From: Chrysoperla carnea
Lineage: Eukaryota > Arthropoda > Insecta > Neuroptera > Chrysopidae
Direction: 5' to 3'
DNA length: 64,000 bases
Assembly (NCBI RefSeq): GCF_905475395.1
Contig: NC_058337.1
Span: forward strand, 131,213,960 to 131,277,959
Under the pieces are notes generated by a model, which worked only from the letters and a program-made list of their open reading frames with translations, searched no databases and was not told the DNA's origin. The translations under genes were made by a program, and so were the position numbers. Positions 1-10,639 of this stretch are shown piece by piece. The number at the start of each line of letters is the position of its first letter. Within the stretch, counting starts at the first letter, position 1.

Positions 1-361
1 CCTTAGATGCATTGCTTAACGCATGTATTCTGTCATACTCGTGATATTTACATGCCTAAATGTAAATCGAACATTTTGTATATTTACACGCTAAAAAAAA
101 TGTTATAGTTATTTTTATTGACTTGAGAGAGAGGGCATCTCCATATGATGGAGATTGATAAATGATTCTATAATTATTACCATTATTTATAAAGAATGAT
201 TTTTTTAAAAGTTGTATTGGCACGATCCAGGAGAGGGGGGAGAAAGAAAATAAAACAAAATTTGGAATGTAAATTTAAATTTTTTATTAAAAAATATATA
301 TATTTATTATTTCGTTAACAAATCAATAATTAAAATCAAACTCATCACAAAATATTTTAAA
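1..361. other. Downstream flank of the GGCT gene, no gene seen
   Basis: AT-rich sequence 3' of the minus-strand gene at 362-892. It has a purine-rich patch near 229-250 but no open frame or known motif. Minus-strand polyadenylation signals lie inside it. Confidence 0.6.
303..308 (-). terminator. Polyadenylation signal of the GGCT gene
   Basis: TTTATT on the plus strand reads AATAAA on the minus strand, about 55 bases past the GGCT stop codon. Another TTTATT lies at 283-288. The placement is typical for an insect 3' end; which one is used cannot be told. Confidence 0.5.
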
Positions 362-892
362 TTAATTACTCTTTTCTAAAGCTTCGATTAGATTTAATTC
401 ACCTTTAACAGGAACACTTGGTATTTTTCTCAATTGTTCAATATAATCATTTGGTAATCCAGACTCAACAGCACCTTCTAGAATAACACTTTTATACAAT
501 TCTGATGGTCTTCTGTCCAATGGTAATGATTCCCCTTCGTTTAACAATTCTGGACTTTCTGTTTGTTGATAAGTTTTACATGTAATTAAATTACCTTCAG
601 TCGTTTCAATATTCGCATCAAATCGGAAATACATATTCTGATGGACACCTTCTTGATGATCTAAAGATGCTAAATGACTATCGTCAAGTTCCCAAATTGC
701 ACCCCAAACTGTATGGCCCGGTGTTGGAACAATTGTTGCGGCGGCACCTTTCCATCGATTTGAATAATGCATAAAATCTAAACGATAATCTTTTAGTTTT
801 CCAACACATTTACGCACAGCTGATGGATTTTTTAAATGTATACGTTTACTTAATAGATTACTGCCGTAGGCAAAATATAAAAATTTACCCAT
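362..892 (-). CDS. GGCT: Gamma-glutamylcyclotransferase (GGCT), complete, intronless
   Basis: This 176-residue protein belongs to the cytosolic gamma-glutamylcyclotransferase family, which releases 5-oxoproline from gamma-glutamyl amino acids in the glutathione (gamma-glutamyl) cycle. Seen in the sequence: the N-terminal substrate-binding loop YGSNL at residues 9-13 within FLYFAYGSNLLSKRIHLKNP, the VWGAIWEL strand near residues 62-69, and LDHQEGV near 77-83, whose Glu81 aligns with the catalytic glutamate of the family (Glu98 of human GGCT, from memory). The C-terminal half holds the NGLP/Y-type segment (SGLPNDY). Length is close to the roughly 188-residue vertebrate enzyme. The start is the first ATG before the conserved FAYGSN block, with AT-rich leader upstream. 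No intron interrupts the frame. Neighbour: CCT2 lies divergently about 2 kb away, with no sign of a shared function. Confidence 0.93.
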   Translation of the reverse strand: MGKFLYFAYGSNLLSKRIHLKNPSAVRKCVGKLKDYRLDFMHYSNRWKGAAATIVPTPGHTVWGAIWELDDSHLASLDHQEGVHQNMYFRFDANIETTEGNLITCKTYQQTESPELLNEGESLPLDRRPSELYKSVILEGAVESGLPNDYIEQLRKIPSVPVKGELNLIEALEKSN

Positions 893-1353
893 GTTTACTG
901 ATTAAATTCAAAATTGATGTAAAATTGAATTACTTTTTTTAAGTTGTCAAATCGCTTTATATATTCTCGATTTAATTCTTATCTTATTTATTTTGACAGA
1001 AATATGTATTTACATGCTAACGTATTATACAAATCTAAATTGCTATTTGTATTGATGTCATGGAGATTGATTGATAAATGCACCTTTTTTACTGTGATCG
1101 AAATAAAAATCGATATCGGGGTTTCAACGGAAATACACGTTTTGAGGGTCCCTGATTCCAAAAAACTGGTTTTTCAATAATGTTGTGTCCGTCGGTATGT
1201 CGTATGTCTGTTACAAAGCTGGAGCCTTCAATTTTCAACAGATTTTTCTCAAACTCGTTACATAGGTTCAATTTGGTCATAATTCTAGACGATTTTTTCA
1301 TTCTTTCCCTAGGCCTTTTTTTAAGGGTACTTCCCTCTAGGCCAAAACGGCTT
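893..1353. other. Intergenic region, no gene
   Basis: Upstream side of GGCT (its promoter should lie just past 892). Bases 1040-1350 have higher GC and contain a 'gtgtccgtcggtatgtc' stretch typical of dispersed insect repeats. Short open frames on both strands overlap each other and look like chance. Confidence 0.5.
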
Positions 1354-1631
1354 TCTCAAAAACGGCTCTAACGATTTCGATTAAACTGGGCACAAGGCTA
1401 GACCTTAAGGTGTTCCTAGAATTGGTATAACCCACATATCCGGGAAAATTCGAGAAGGCCCACACCCTAGGGAAAACCTTTTTTTGGGGTTTTCTCAAAA
1501 ATGGCTCTAACGATTTCGATTAAACTTGACACAAGGCTAGACCTTAAGGTGTTCCTAGGATTAGTATAGGCTACATATCCAGGAAAATTCGAGAAGGACC
1601 ACACCCTAGTGAAAACCTTTCCAAATACAAG
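1354..1631. repeat. Two tandem copies of a 139-bp unit
   Basis: The block starting 'tctcaaaaacggctctaacg' at 1354 recurs at 1493 ('tctcaaaaatggctctaacg'). Both copies contain 'caaggctagaccttaaggtg' and end near 'gaaaacctttt'. They differ by scattered substitutions, so the duplication is not recent. The region to 1780 is repeat-like and holds no credible gene. Confidence 0.8.
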
Positions 1632-2115
1632 GAAATGGGATTTTCTAGGGAGAGGTTGATGGGACAACAGTGAAACTTCTTATCAGGGTTTATATCAACA
1701 AGGTCCTAGGTTTGATATAACTCCCCTCTGGAACCCCTTCCCCTGCAGCCGGGGAGCTGGAGGGGATGAAATCGTCAAAAGTGGTTAAATCACCCCTACC
1801 CAAAATTGATCAAATATTATTTAAAATGTCTTTTTAAGTAACTTTTGTAACTTGGTAATCTTTGCTTAACCTCACCCTTACCAAACTACATCCTTCTAAA
1901 TATTATATTAAATCCAATAAATAAATGTTTTTAAATAATTCTTACAATTGGCTGCTTTCAATAAAAATATTACAAGAATAATACATCAATTTTATAATAT
2001 AATAAAGTCTTGTCCGATATTTCGGACCGTTTATTAATATTTTAATGTTGGAATTTTGTTAATATTTTTTGTCGATATCTTTTGCTTCTCGATAGATGAA
2101 AATTAAGCAATTTTT
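1632..2115. other. Intergenic, nothing recognised
   Basis: Moderately GC-rich to about 1800 (pyrimidine/purine runs), then AT-rich. No supported ORF or RNA. Confidence 0.5.
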
Positions 2116-2718
2116 CGCAAATGTAACAAATCACCTGTATATTTCATTTTATTCAAAATGTAAGTTTATAATTAAAGAATTCATGTATATTTGAAGCTGT
2201 TAAACTATTTATAATTAAGTAGTTAAAATATTTATTCAAAAATATGTGCAGAGTGTTTAAACAGTTAACTTAGTTATTTGCATTCTTTACTTGTATTTTA
2301 ATTCTTTACTTGTATTGTAATTCGCAAATGTAACAAATCACCTGTATATTTCATTTTATTCAAAATGTAAGTTTATAATTAAAGAATTCATGTATATTTG
2401 AAGCTGTTAAACTATTTATAATTAAGTAGTTAAAATATTTATTCAAAAATATATGCAGAGTGTTTAAACAGTTAACTTAGTTATTTGCATTCTTTACTTG
2501 TATTTTAATTCTTTACTTGTATTGTAATTCGCAAATGTAACAAATCACCTGTATATTTCATTTTATTCAAAATGTAAGTTTATAATTAAAGAATTCATGT
2601 ATATTTGAAGCTGTTAAACTATTTATAATTAAGTAGTTAAAATATTTATTCAAAAATATGTGCAGAGTGTTTAAACAGTTAACTTAGTTATTTGCATTCT
2701 TTACTTGTATTTTAATTT
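2116..2718. repeat. 207-bp tandem repeat, three near-identical units
   Basis: Units begin 'cgcaaatgtaacaaatcacc' at 2116, 2323 and 2530, a period of exactly 207. The only difference I noticed between units is 'atatgtgcag' versus 'atatatgcag' in the middle copy. Each unit ends in a doubled 'attctttacttgtatt' motif. The third copy breaks off about 190 bases before the CCT2 start codon, so the array sits in the likely CCT2 promoter region. Such identity suggests recent duplication or, less likely, an assembly artefact. Confidence 0.93.
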
Positions 2719-2910
2719 ACACGTTAGCGCTAGAATGGATACACGTTGTTAAATGTGTCGAAATAATTCTTATTTTATTTATTTTGAAAGAATTGCCAAC
2801 TTCAAAAAAATTATGTCAAAATCATTCGACTGAAGTTACTAGATCAAAAGAACTGCACATTACATTTTAAAACTTTTGTGTTTAAGTTTTTCTTTAGAAA
2901 ATATTAAAAA

Positions 2911-5900
2911 ATGGTAAGCTATTTTCATAATTTTAATTAAAACTAATGAAAATTACTTAAATTTTGATGTATAAGACATTTAAATTCAAGTTAAATTAGT
3001 TTTAAGAATCAGGTGCGGTTTTATGCCGATTACGCCTCCATAGTTTTATGACTAAACGCACGTGCTATATAATTTTATACGAAAGATTAATGAAAATATT
3101 ATTTGCTAGGTATCCTTAAATCCGGTACGTGTGCTTAAAAATGAGGCTGAAGAAGAAAAAGCCGAAATTGCTCGCATGTCAAGCTTCATTGGAGCTATTG
3201 CTATTGGTGATCTTGTGAAAAGTACCTTAGGACCAAAAGGTATGGATAAAATTTTGGTATCGTACGGACGAAATGCTGGCAATGTTGAAGTTACAAATGA
3301 TGGTGCTACTATTTTAAAAAGTGTTGGAGTGGAAAATCCAGCCGCAAAAATTTTAGTTGATATGTCGAAAGTTCAAGATGATGAAGTTGGTGATGGTACT
3401 ACATCAGTCACAGTTTTAGGTAAAAATACTTTTGTATAATATTTTTACTAATACATTAAAAATTAAAACTTCGGTTTCTTTTAATGATTTTATGCGTAGT
3501 TACTGAGATATCCTAAAAATGCATACGAAAAACGATTTCTCATATCTTTCGATTTTTAAAGTGGCCTTCCATCTCTTAACAAACATGTTTTATAATTTTT
3601 TCTAAATTTTACTTACCCTATAAAATTTTTCCTATTATCGAAAATAGTCATTGCTGTCTTACCAAGAGTTCAAACAATGTGTGGCTCCCGGTCGCAACGA
3701 GCTATGATGCAAAAGCGATGCCGATTAAATCGACTATTGATGGGAAAGATTTATTTAATGAATTGGAATTGTTTTTTTATTCCCTGTATATATAAACTAA
3801 TTGTCAAGGTATACTAATTTTAGTCCCAAGTTAGTAACGCTTAGAAATATTGATGCTACAAACCAAATTTTGGTATAAGCGTTCATAAAATCAACCTAAG
3901 TAGTCCATTTCCGTTTGTCCGGTCGTTGGTCCGCCTGGAAACACGTTAACTCAAAAACAAAATGAAATTTTTATAGACACAGCTGAAATTTTTGTAGACA
4001 CAAAGAGATTCGAGCTAAAATTTTTATAACGTATTGGAGAAGTAAAAAGTGAGTTAGAGTTTGTAAATAAGCAACATTTACATTAATTTAAAACTTCTCC
4101 AGTGTTCAAATTGATCAAAATCGAAAATTTACTGTAAAAATTGCTAAACAACTGTCGCATCTTTCGTAGTTCAACCACAAGTCTGTCCAGAATTGCTAGA
4201 TTTACTTTTATTCTGAATGTTTTCCGACCGGACTAAGAAGAACTCATATCTTCGACAGATTCATCTGTAGTCAACTTTCTCTTCCGTATCCTCTATGTGT
4301 CGTTTTCATATTCTTTGACTATTAATGGTTAAAAGGCTTGCTGTCCATTGAGATAAAATTTTCCCTTTCTGCAGAAACCTTTCATACATTTGAATAACTG
4401 TTTAAATGCCAATATGAACGGTCCGTGATTTTTTGCATACTTACACAATTAAATTTTTGTGTAAACTTCGCGCCTGTAGACACATGTCTACTTTGCCTTA
4501 TGTGTAATCCACCTCTGTTTCCTGTGACCAACGACAGAAGGCAAAAAGGTCTTTTTCAAAATTGAAAATAATACAAAATTATTTAAAATCAACCATGACC
4601 CATGATAGGCAAATGAATGACAAATTTGGTCATATGACCCAAAATAGGTCTTAAAAGGTTCGCCAGTTTAAAGGCTACAAAAATTGAATTCGATGTTTAA
4701 AAATATAACTAACTTTATATAAAAAAAAGGAACATAGACATTAAATTTTGGTTTTTTTACAAACATTACAGCTGCAGAATTATTACGTGAAGCAGAAAAA
4801 TTAATCGAACAAAAAATTCATCCACAAACCATAATCGCTGGATGGCGTAAAGCAGTTGAAGTAGCTCGGCACGCTTTACAAGGTGCATCACAAGATAACA
4901 GTGCAGACGATGAAAAATTCCGTGAAGATTTAATGAACATTGCCCGAACAACACTCAGTTCAAAAATTTTATCCCAACACAAAGAATATTTCTCAAAATT
5001 AGCTGTAGACGCTGTATTGCGTTTAAAGGGATCTGGTAATCTTTCAGCGATTCAAATAATCAAAAAAACCGGTGGTGTTCTAGAAGAATCATTCTTAGAT
5101 TCTGGATTTTTATTAGACAAAAAACCGGGTATGCATCAACCGAAACGTGTTGAGAACGCTAAAATTTTAATTGCCAACACGCCTATGGACACAGATAAAA
5201 TTAAAGTATTTGGATCTCATATTAAAGTCGATTCAATGGCGAAAATCGCTGAGTTAGAAGTTGCTGAAAAAGAAAAAATGAAAGATAAAGTGAATAAAAT
5301 TTTAAAACATAATGCAAATGTTTTCATTAATCGTCAATTAATTTATAATTACCCGGAACAATTGTTTGCTGATGCTGGTGTTATGGCAATTGAACATGCC
5401 GATTTTGATGGAATTGAACGTCTTGCTTTGGTCACTGGTGGTGAAATTGTATCAACATTCGATAATCCTGAATTAGTTAAACTTGGACAGTGTGATGTTA
5501 TCGAACAGATTATGATCGGGGAAGATATATTGTTACGTTTTGGTGGTGTTCCATTGGGTGAAGCGTGTACGATTGTTATTCGTGGTGCAACTCAACAGAT
5601 TATCGATGAAGCAGATCGATCATTACATGATGCTTTATGTGTTCTTGCAGCTACTGTTAAAGAAAGTCGAATTGTTTATGGAGGAGGTAAATTTTTTTCT
5701 AAGAATTTATTTAAAATTATTCTAAAATTTATTAATTGTACGTTTTTTGATAGGTTGCAGTGAAATGTTAATGGCTTGTGCTGTAAATGAAGCTGCACAA
5801 AAAACACCAGGAAAAGAAGCTGTTGCTATGGAAGCTTATGCTCGAGCTCTTCAACAACTTCCAACAACAATTGCAGATAATGCTGGTTATGATTCTGCAC

Positions 5901-6685
5901 AATTGGTTAGTGAATTACGTGCAGCACATGTTCAAGGCAAAACAACTGCTGGTTTAAGTAAGTTTTTCATAATAACTTCGTATACTTTTCAAAAATCAAA
6001 TAGATTCAGTATGTAATCAATGGTCAACACCAGAGGTTTTCAAACTTATTTCGTCCACTTCGATAATCAATTATTTTGCAGCGCTTCCTACATGTAATTT
6101 TAACTCGATAGTTCATGCTTTAATGTGTGCAAATACATTAATATTAAATTACAAATTAACCTTACCACGATTAATTTTTTCGAAATGACGTACGTTTTTT
6201 TCCATCTTCGGTTAGGAAGCCACAAATTCACTCGACATTGTAATGAAGATGCGTTTCCAAATGTTTCGCGTTCTGGCCTGTGACAACAGTGATGAAGCTC
6301 CTTTTCAATTTTGCATCGTCTCAAAACATACCTTAGATGTCTGAATATTGGCTAAACGGTTTATCGTCGCTTAATATGCATCGCGGTGCAGATTCATTCC
6401 TGCACACGGGTTTGAATCGAGGCAATAACATCTTTATTTTAAATTTATTTTTATTAAAAAGATCCATTGTGTATTTAAAAGTTGTAAACATCAAAAATTT
6501 TTCTAATTTCAGATATGAATACCGGTAAAGTAGGATGTATGAAAGAATTAGGTATCACAGAATCATTTGTTGTGAAACGACAAGTATTACTTTCAGCAAC
6601 AGAGGCCGCTGAAATGATCTTACGTGTTGATAATATTATTAAGGCAGCACCAAGGAAGCGAACTGAAGATCGAGGCATGTGTTAA
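2911..6685 (+). CDS. CCT2: T-complex protein 1 subunit beta (CCT2), five coding exons
   Basis: Beta subunit of the eukaryotic cytosolic chaperonin TRiC/CCT, an ATP-driven double-ring folding machine for actin, tubulin and other proteins. Exons read from splice signals and reading frame: 2911-2913 (ATG only, donor GTAAGC), 3110-3419, 4772-5686, 5754-5957 and 6513-6685 (stop TAA). Together they give 534 residues, matching the usual ~535. Seen: [19 protein letters not shown] at the N-terminus, LGPKGMDK (41-48), NDGATI (64-69), the ATPase motif GDGTTS (95-100), [12 protein letters not shown] in the apical domain, GGGCSEM across the exon 3/4 junction, and the C-terminal [12 protein letters not shown]. 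All introns are GT-AG. Intron 2 (3420-4771) has taken in a copy of the dispersed 0.55-kb repeat. No frameshift or stop interrupts the exons, so the gene appears functional. Confidence 0.96.
3785..4080 (-). repeat. Partial copy of the 0.55-kb dispersed repeat inside CCT2 intron 2
   Basis: Contains 'aaggtatactaattttagtcccaag', 'ttggtataagcgttcataaaatca' and the 'tccatttccgtttgtc' block shared with copies at 18.6, 19.5, 27.4, 40.1, 41.5, 52.7, 58.0, 62.1 and 63.0 kb. Minus orientation relative to the 52.7-kb copy. Diverged and truncated. The rest of intron 2 shows nothing recognisable. Confidence 0.75.
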
Positions 6686-6707
6686 GATGTGTGTGGCGGG
6701 GCGGGTT

Positions 6708-6713
6708 AATAAA
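6708..6713 (+). terminator. CCT2 polyadenylation signal
   Basis: AATAAA 23 bases past the CCT2 stop, followed closely by a second AATAAA-like motif and a T-rich stretch. A normal short insect 3' UTR. Confidence 0.65.
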
Positions 6714-7258
6714 AATAATAAAAGCTTTATTTTTTCATAATAATTAAAACTTTTTACTTCACCACTAATTTTTTTCGAAATTATTACATGTTTTTGTATT
6801 ATTTTATAAGACGCTTCTTTTTTGAGATTCATAATTTATTTGTGCATCATATACTTTTCACACCAATAAAAATAAAATTTAAAATATTTAACACCAAAGT
6901 CTTTGAATTATTTATTTTAAATATAGTTGAAACCCAAAAGAAACTTGATTCAGGGAACGGTAAGATTTTCGAGTGGTACCCATTTTTCACGATTCCTAAA
7001 CTGTCTTGATGATCTAAGAGGCGATATAAGGTCGATTTCACAATCTGAAACGTATTTTTTATGAAAATTTGCAGATTAATAATGAAAGCCTCTCTATCGA
7101 AAAGTATTCATGCTTATTTTTGACAAAGTTGATTTGTTAAATTGGGCAAATATTAAGAAAAAGTGGTTCACTTTTCATTTAATCGAATATACTTTAAATT
7201 TTTACCTCTTTTGCTTAATCGTTAATGATAACTTTTCAGCTATCCAGACACACACAGC
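6714..7258. other. Intergenic after CCT2, no gene
   Basis: AT-rich. Open frames at 6788-7041 overlap on both strands, lack any family signature and look like chance. Confidence 0.5.
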
Positions 7259-7382
7259 TTGACATAGCTATCCAGAAAATGTTCAGTTCTTATACAGACT
7301 ATAGACTTATACGCATGGTCTATGTATATTTTAAGTCTATAGTCGGTATAAGATCAGAACATTTTCTGGATAGCTTTGTCAA
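7259..7382. repeat. 124-bp hairpin (MITE-like)
   Basis: The arm 'ttgacatagctatccagaaa' at 7259 is matched in inverse by 'tttctggatagctttgtcaa' ending at 7382. The pairing runs nearly to the centre near 7320 with a few mismatches. It resembles a small solo fold-back element. Confidence 0.85.
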
Positions 7383-7593
7383 TTTAGTAATCTCGAAAGT
7401 ATATCCTTCGCGAAGCGAAAAAATTGATTGAATGCGCCTAGCCGGTAATAAAAAGCTCTTGTAAGTACTTCAACTTTTTGATGTGTTTCTGAATATTTCA
7501 TTAATAATTATAAAGCTTGAAAATACTGGAGAGCTGGTGAAGATTTGCATTTTACGGTTTAGGCACGAAGATATTTACGTAGAATCATCAAAG

Positions 7594-7780
7594 AACAGGG
7601 AGATAAAACCATAGAGTTGTATAGACTGCGGTGATAGAGGTAGAAAGAGAAATTGTAGGCCTATAAGAGAGATAAAGACAGCTATACTCGCCTACTATAT
7701 CTATCTCTCTGTACTGCACTCGACAGTTTGGCGGCTACTGGAAGCGACTTTGTAGCTTTATGGTATTATCTCTCTGTTAA
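7594..7780. mobile_element. Short TIR element (MITE)
   Basis: Ends 'aacagggagataaaaccata' and, inverted, 'taacagagagataataccat' form ~22-bp imperfect terminal inverted repeats about 187 bases apart. No coding capacity. Element borders and target duplication are uncertain. Confidence 0.6.
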
Positions 7781-7802
7781 AGAATACCCATGAAGGTTAT
7801 AA

Positions 7803-8100
7803 AGAAGGAGAAAGATCGCTATGTACTAAAGCATTAGCGCACCTGTCCCTGAAAATTTGTAGAATTTATAGTTCATTTTTAAGCCACCAGCCGCGCTGTC
7901 ATCAAGAAGTAGTATCTACGAAGTTAGCTGTTTATGAGTACAAGTAGATGAAGTTAGTTGCATAATGTACAAATTGATATATCATATCAAATTAGCGCAC
8001 AACAGCCCGCTTTTATTGATACTACTTAGCGGTCGCAGCGCCTCACTTATTTTATCCATATTTCGGGGACAATATTTTCTATAGCGATCGTTCTCCTTCT
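7803..8100. mobile_element. 298-bp fold-back element
   Basis: The left end 'agaaggagaaagatcgctat' and the inverted right end 'agaaggagaacgatcgctat' begin arms that pair imperfectly inward (for example 'agaagtagtatc' near 7903 with 'gatactactt' near 8018). No ORF. Confidence 0.75.
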
Positions 8101-10384
8101 AAGCACTAAGCTGAATATCCAAGTGTGTTATACAAACATTTGTGATCTCCTGTTTAGGTTGATGTCTAGAATGTGTTAGTAAATATTCTCCTAGATGGCA
8201 GAACTGTTATCATAATTCAACAAAGAAACTAAAATAAAATTTTTTTTATTAATTAGCTATTTAATAAATTAAAAAACATAATCTTTTGTGTAATTAAAGT
8301 TCAAAAAAATGATTTTATTTATCATTAAAAACAAAAGCAACGGGAAAACGTAAAATTAAACTATAAAAATTATAAAACATTTTGTGCGAGCATTATAATA
8401 ATAATGACAATAAAAAGTTATCAATAACGTAAAAATTTAAATAAACATTAAATTTAATAATTATTATATAATTAAATTTCACGTTTAAAATATTATAATT
8501 ACAATAAAAACCTTGAAAATTATACACATTATTTTCAAATATTATAAAGATTTTAAAATCATTTTTCTTTTTTGAAATAAAAATGATATTTTTAATGTAT
8601 TCGGAATACTAATTATACAAAAAATAATTATAACATAATTTTAGATAACAAATTTTTTTTATAAATGAAATAAATAAATCATTTCGTTGTTTACATATTT
8701 TTATTAACAAAATACAATAATATTTGTGTTTTAATTTCATGCTTAATTTGAATTAATAAAGTTTAATTATTACGTTTTTTTTTTAAATTTTTATCTTTTA
8801 ATTTATTACTTGAGGAAAAATTATCATAGTAAATTGTAGTTACTTACGATAAATGAGATATTAAGGTAGACTAGGACCGTAAACAGAAAATTCATTGCGC
8901 TCTTCTTTATCGACATTTTTCAGTGGTAGGTGAAAAATCTAACCAAATTTTTGACCTTAAGATACATAATTGTTTTTCAGTTTTTCGTCTCTCATTTCTT
9001 TTAAAATGTTCACAAGCTATCTTAAGTTAAGAAGTTTAGGATAATAATGAATTTTTGACTTACAGTCTAAATCTTCCAAACTCCAATCAATTGTTAAAGT
9101 TGCCTTCGACCGAAACCGATCCTCATTTGCACCTGTTTGGTATAAGCAAGGAGGTCTTTTTTTATTTTATTGAAAAACAAAAATGACAAAAAATCGTACG
9201 ACACAACCATCCCCCCCCCCCCCGAAAAAAAATTCTAGATCCGCGCCTGGCAAGGAAGGGCGAAGAATGGATCTTATGCTTTCAATAAGGGAGCAATCCC
9301 AAATCACATTAAGGGAGGACAAAGAGCAAATAAGATTAAGGAGGTATTATTGAGGAATCACCGTGACGCCAGGGAAAACTTTGTTTATACTAATTTGAAC
9401 TTTGTTTTTTTTTAATCATTAATGATGTAACACAGTCATATCCAGGCTTTAATACAATGATTAAACCAATAAAAGTCTGGGCTGTTTTTTAATAGACAGA
9501 TCATTCATACTTTTAAACAGTATTGTTGTTAACTACTATGGTTTTTTAAATATCTATCAACTTATTCAATTCCTGCTGAAAACCAGTTGAAGTTGTTTTG
9601 CTTATTTTACTTGAAGCAACCGGCTGCGTATGGAAAATTGATTTTTCTAATAAGAATCCAAAGAGTCGTGGAAAATTTTAGGATATTAGAAAATTTGTAG
9701 TTCAATAAATTTGACCTCGATTTATTGGTATAAAAAATGAAATGGAAATTTTATTCAAGAAATTAAAATGAAATTGTTGGACTATAAAATTGAGTGCTAT
9801 GGTGATTTGTTTGTTTACTTTATTTCCGTAATAATTGAGGATATTATTTCAACAATGAATTTATGGGATAATGTTTAGTGAACCAAGATATTTAACTCCG
9901 TTGCTTAATCTAATAGGTTATATTAATAATAATTTTTTTATGGATATTATATTATTATTAAAAATTCATAATATTTATTTAAGAATTATATATTTTACCT
10001 ACATAACTTTTTAAAAAACTATTAAGAAAAAAAAAAGATGGAATGTAGTTTTTTATATAGATGAAAAAGATACCTAGTTACGAAGATTTTATTATTGGGC
10101 ATTCACCTTACGGAAAAAATAACAGCAGGTGACAAATAAGAGAATGTACGAATAATACCTATACAAAGTGTGTATTAAAAATGATCCACTGAATATTGTC
10201 ATTGGACCTACTCTTAAAATTAGCCCCCAAAATTATCCTTTGCAATATCTGCCCCCCCCGCCAAGGTCATTTCATTCCTGGATATTCCTTCTTAATTACT
10301 GAGGTTAACTAGGCAATCTGACTGAGGGTTTTCATGTAATTGATTGTTGAAAATAAAAAGTAAAAAAACTGCTACTTTTAAAGT
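8101..10384. other. AT-rich intergenic DNA, no gene
   Basis: Bases 8230-8800 are extremely AT-rich. A 13-base C run lies at 9211-9223, and short C runs occur near 10251. I see no ORF, splice pattern or RNA signature. Confidence 0.5.
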
Positions 10385-10605
10385 TAAATATCGTACATTA
10401 CGTTAAAATTTAAAAACAAATAGTTTGACGCAGAATTTTGTAAATATCGATAATTTTCGTCCGCCTAGATGAACAGAGTCAAAAGACGACTATTTATTAT
10501 TTTTAGTAATTACATACATAAATCCGATTAGTAAATAATTAATTAAAATGTAAATAAATTAACAGATTAAAATTTTTTATTTCTGTTAAACAAAGTTAAT
10601 TAACC
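10385..10605 (+). repeat. Dispersed repeat, partner at 63530-63780
   Basis: Shares 'cgtacattacgtt', 'attttcgtc', 'atttattatt...agtaattacata' and 'cataaatccgatta' in the same order with 63.53-63.78 kb. Non-coding. The LINE at 10.64 kb begins just downstream. Confidence 0.65.
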
Positions 10606-10639
10606 TAATAGGGCTAGGTTAACAAACGGTCTGTGGGTT

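Noticed and set aside
1089-1667. Small ORFs on both strands near 1.1-1.7 kb
   Set aside because: They overlap the 139-bp tandem repeat and each other, with no family signature.
2116-2718. CRISPR-like array
   Set aside because: The 207-bp units are contiguous, without spacers, in a eukaryotic context.
4766-4954. 62-residue minus-strand ORF over CCT2 exon 3
   Set aside because: Antisense shadow of the CCT2 coding sequence.
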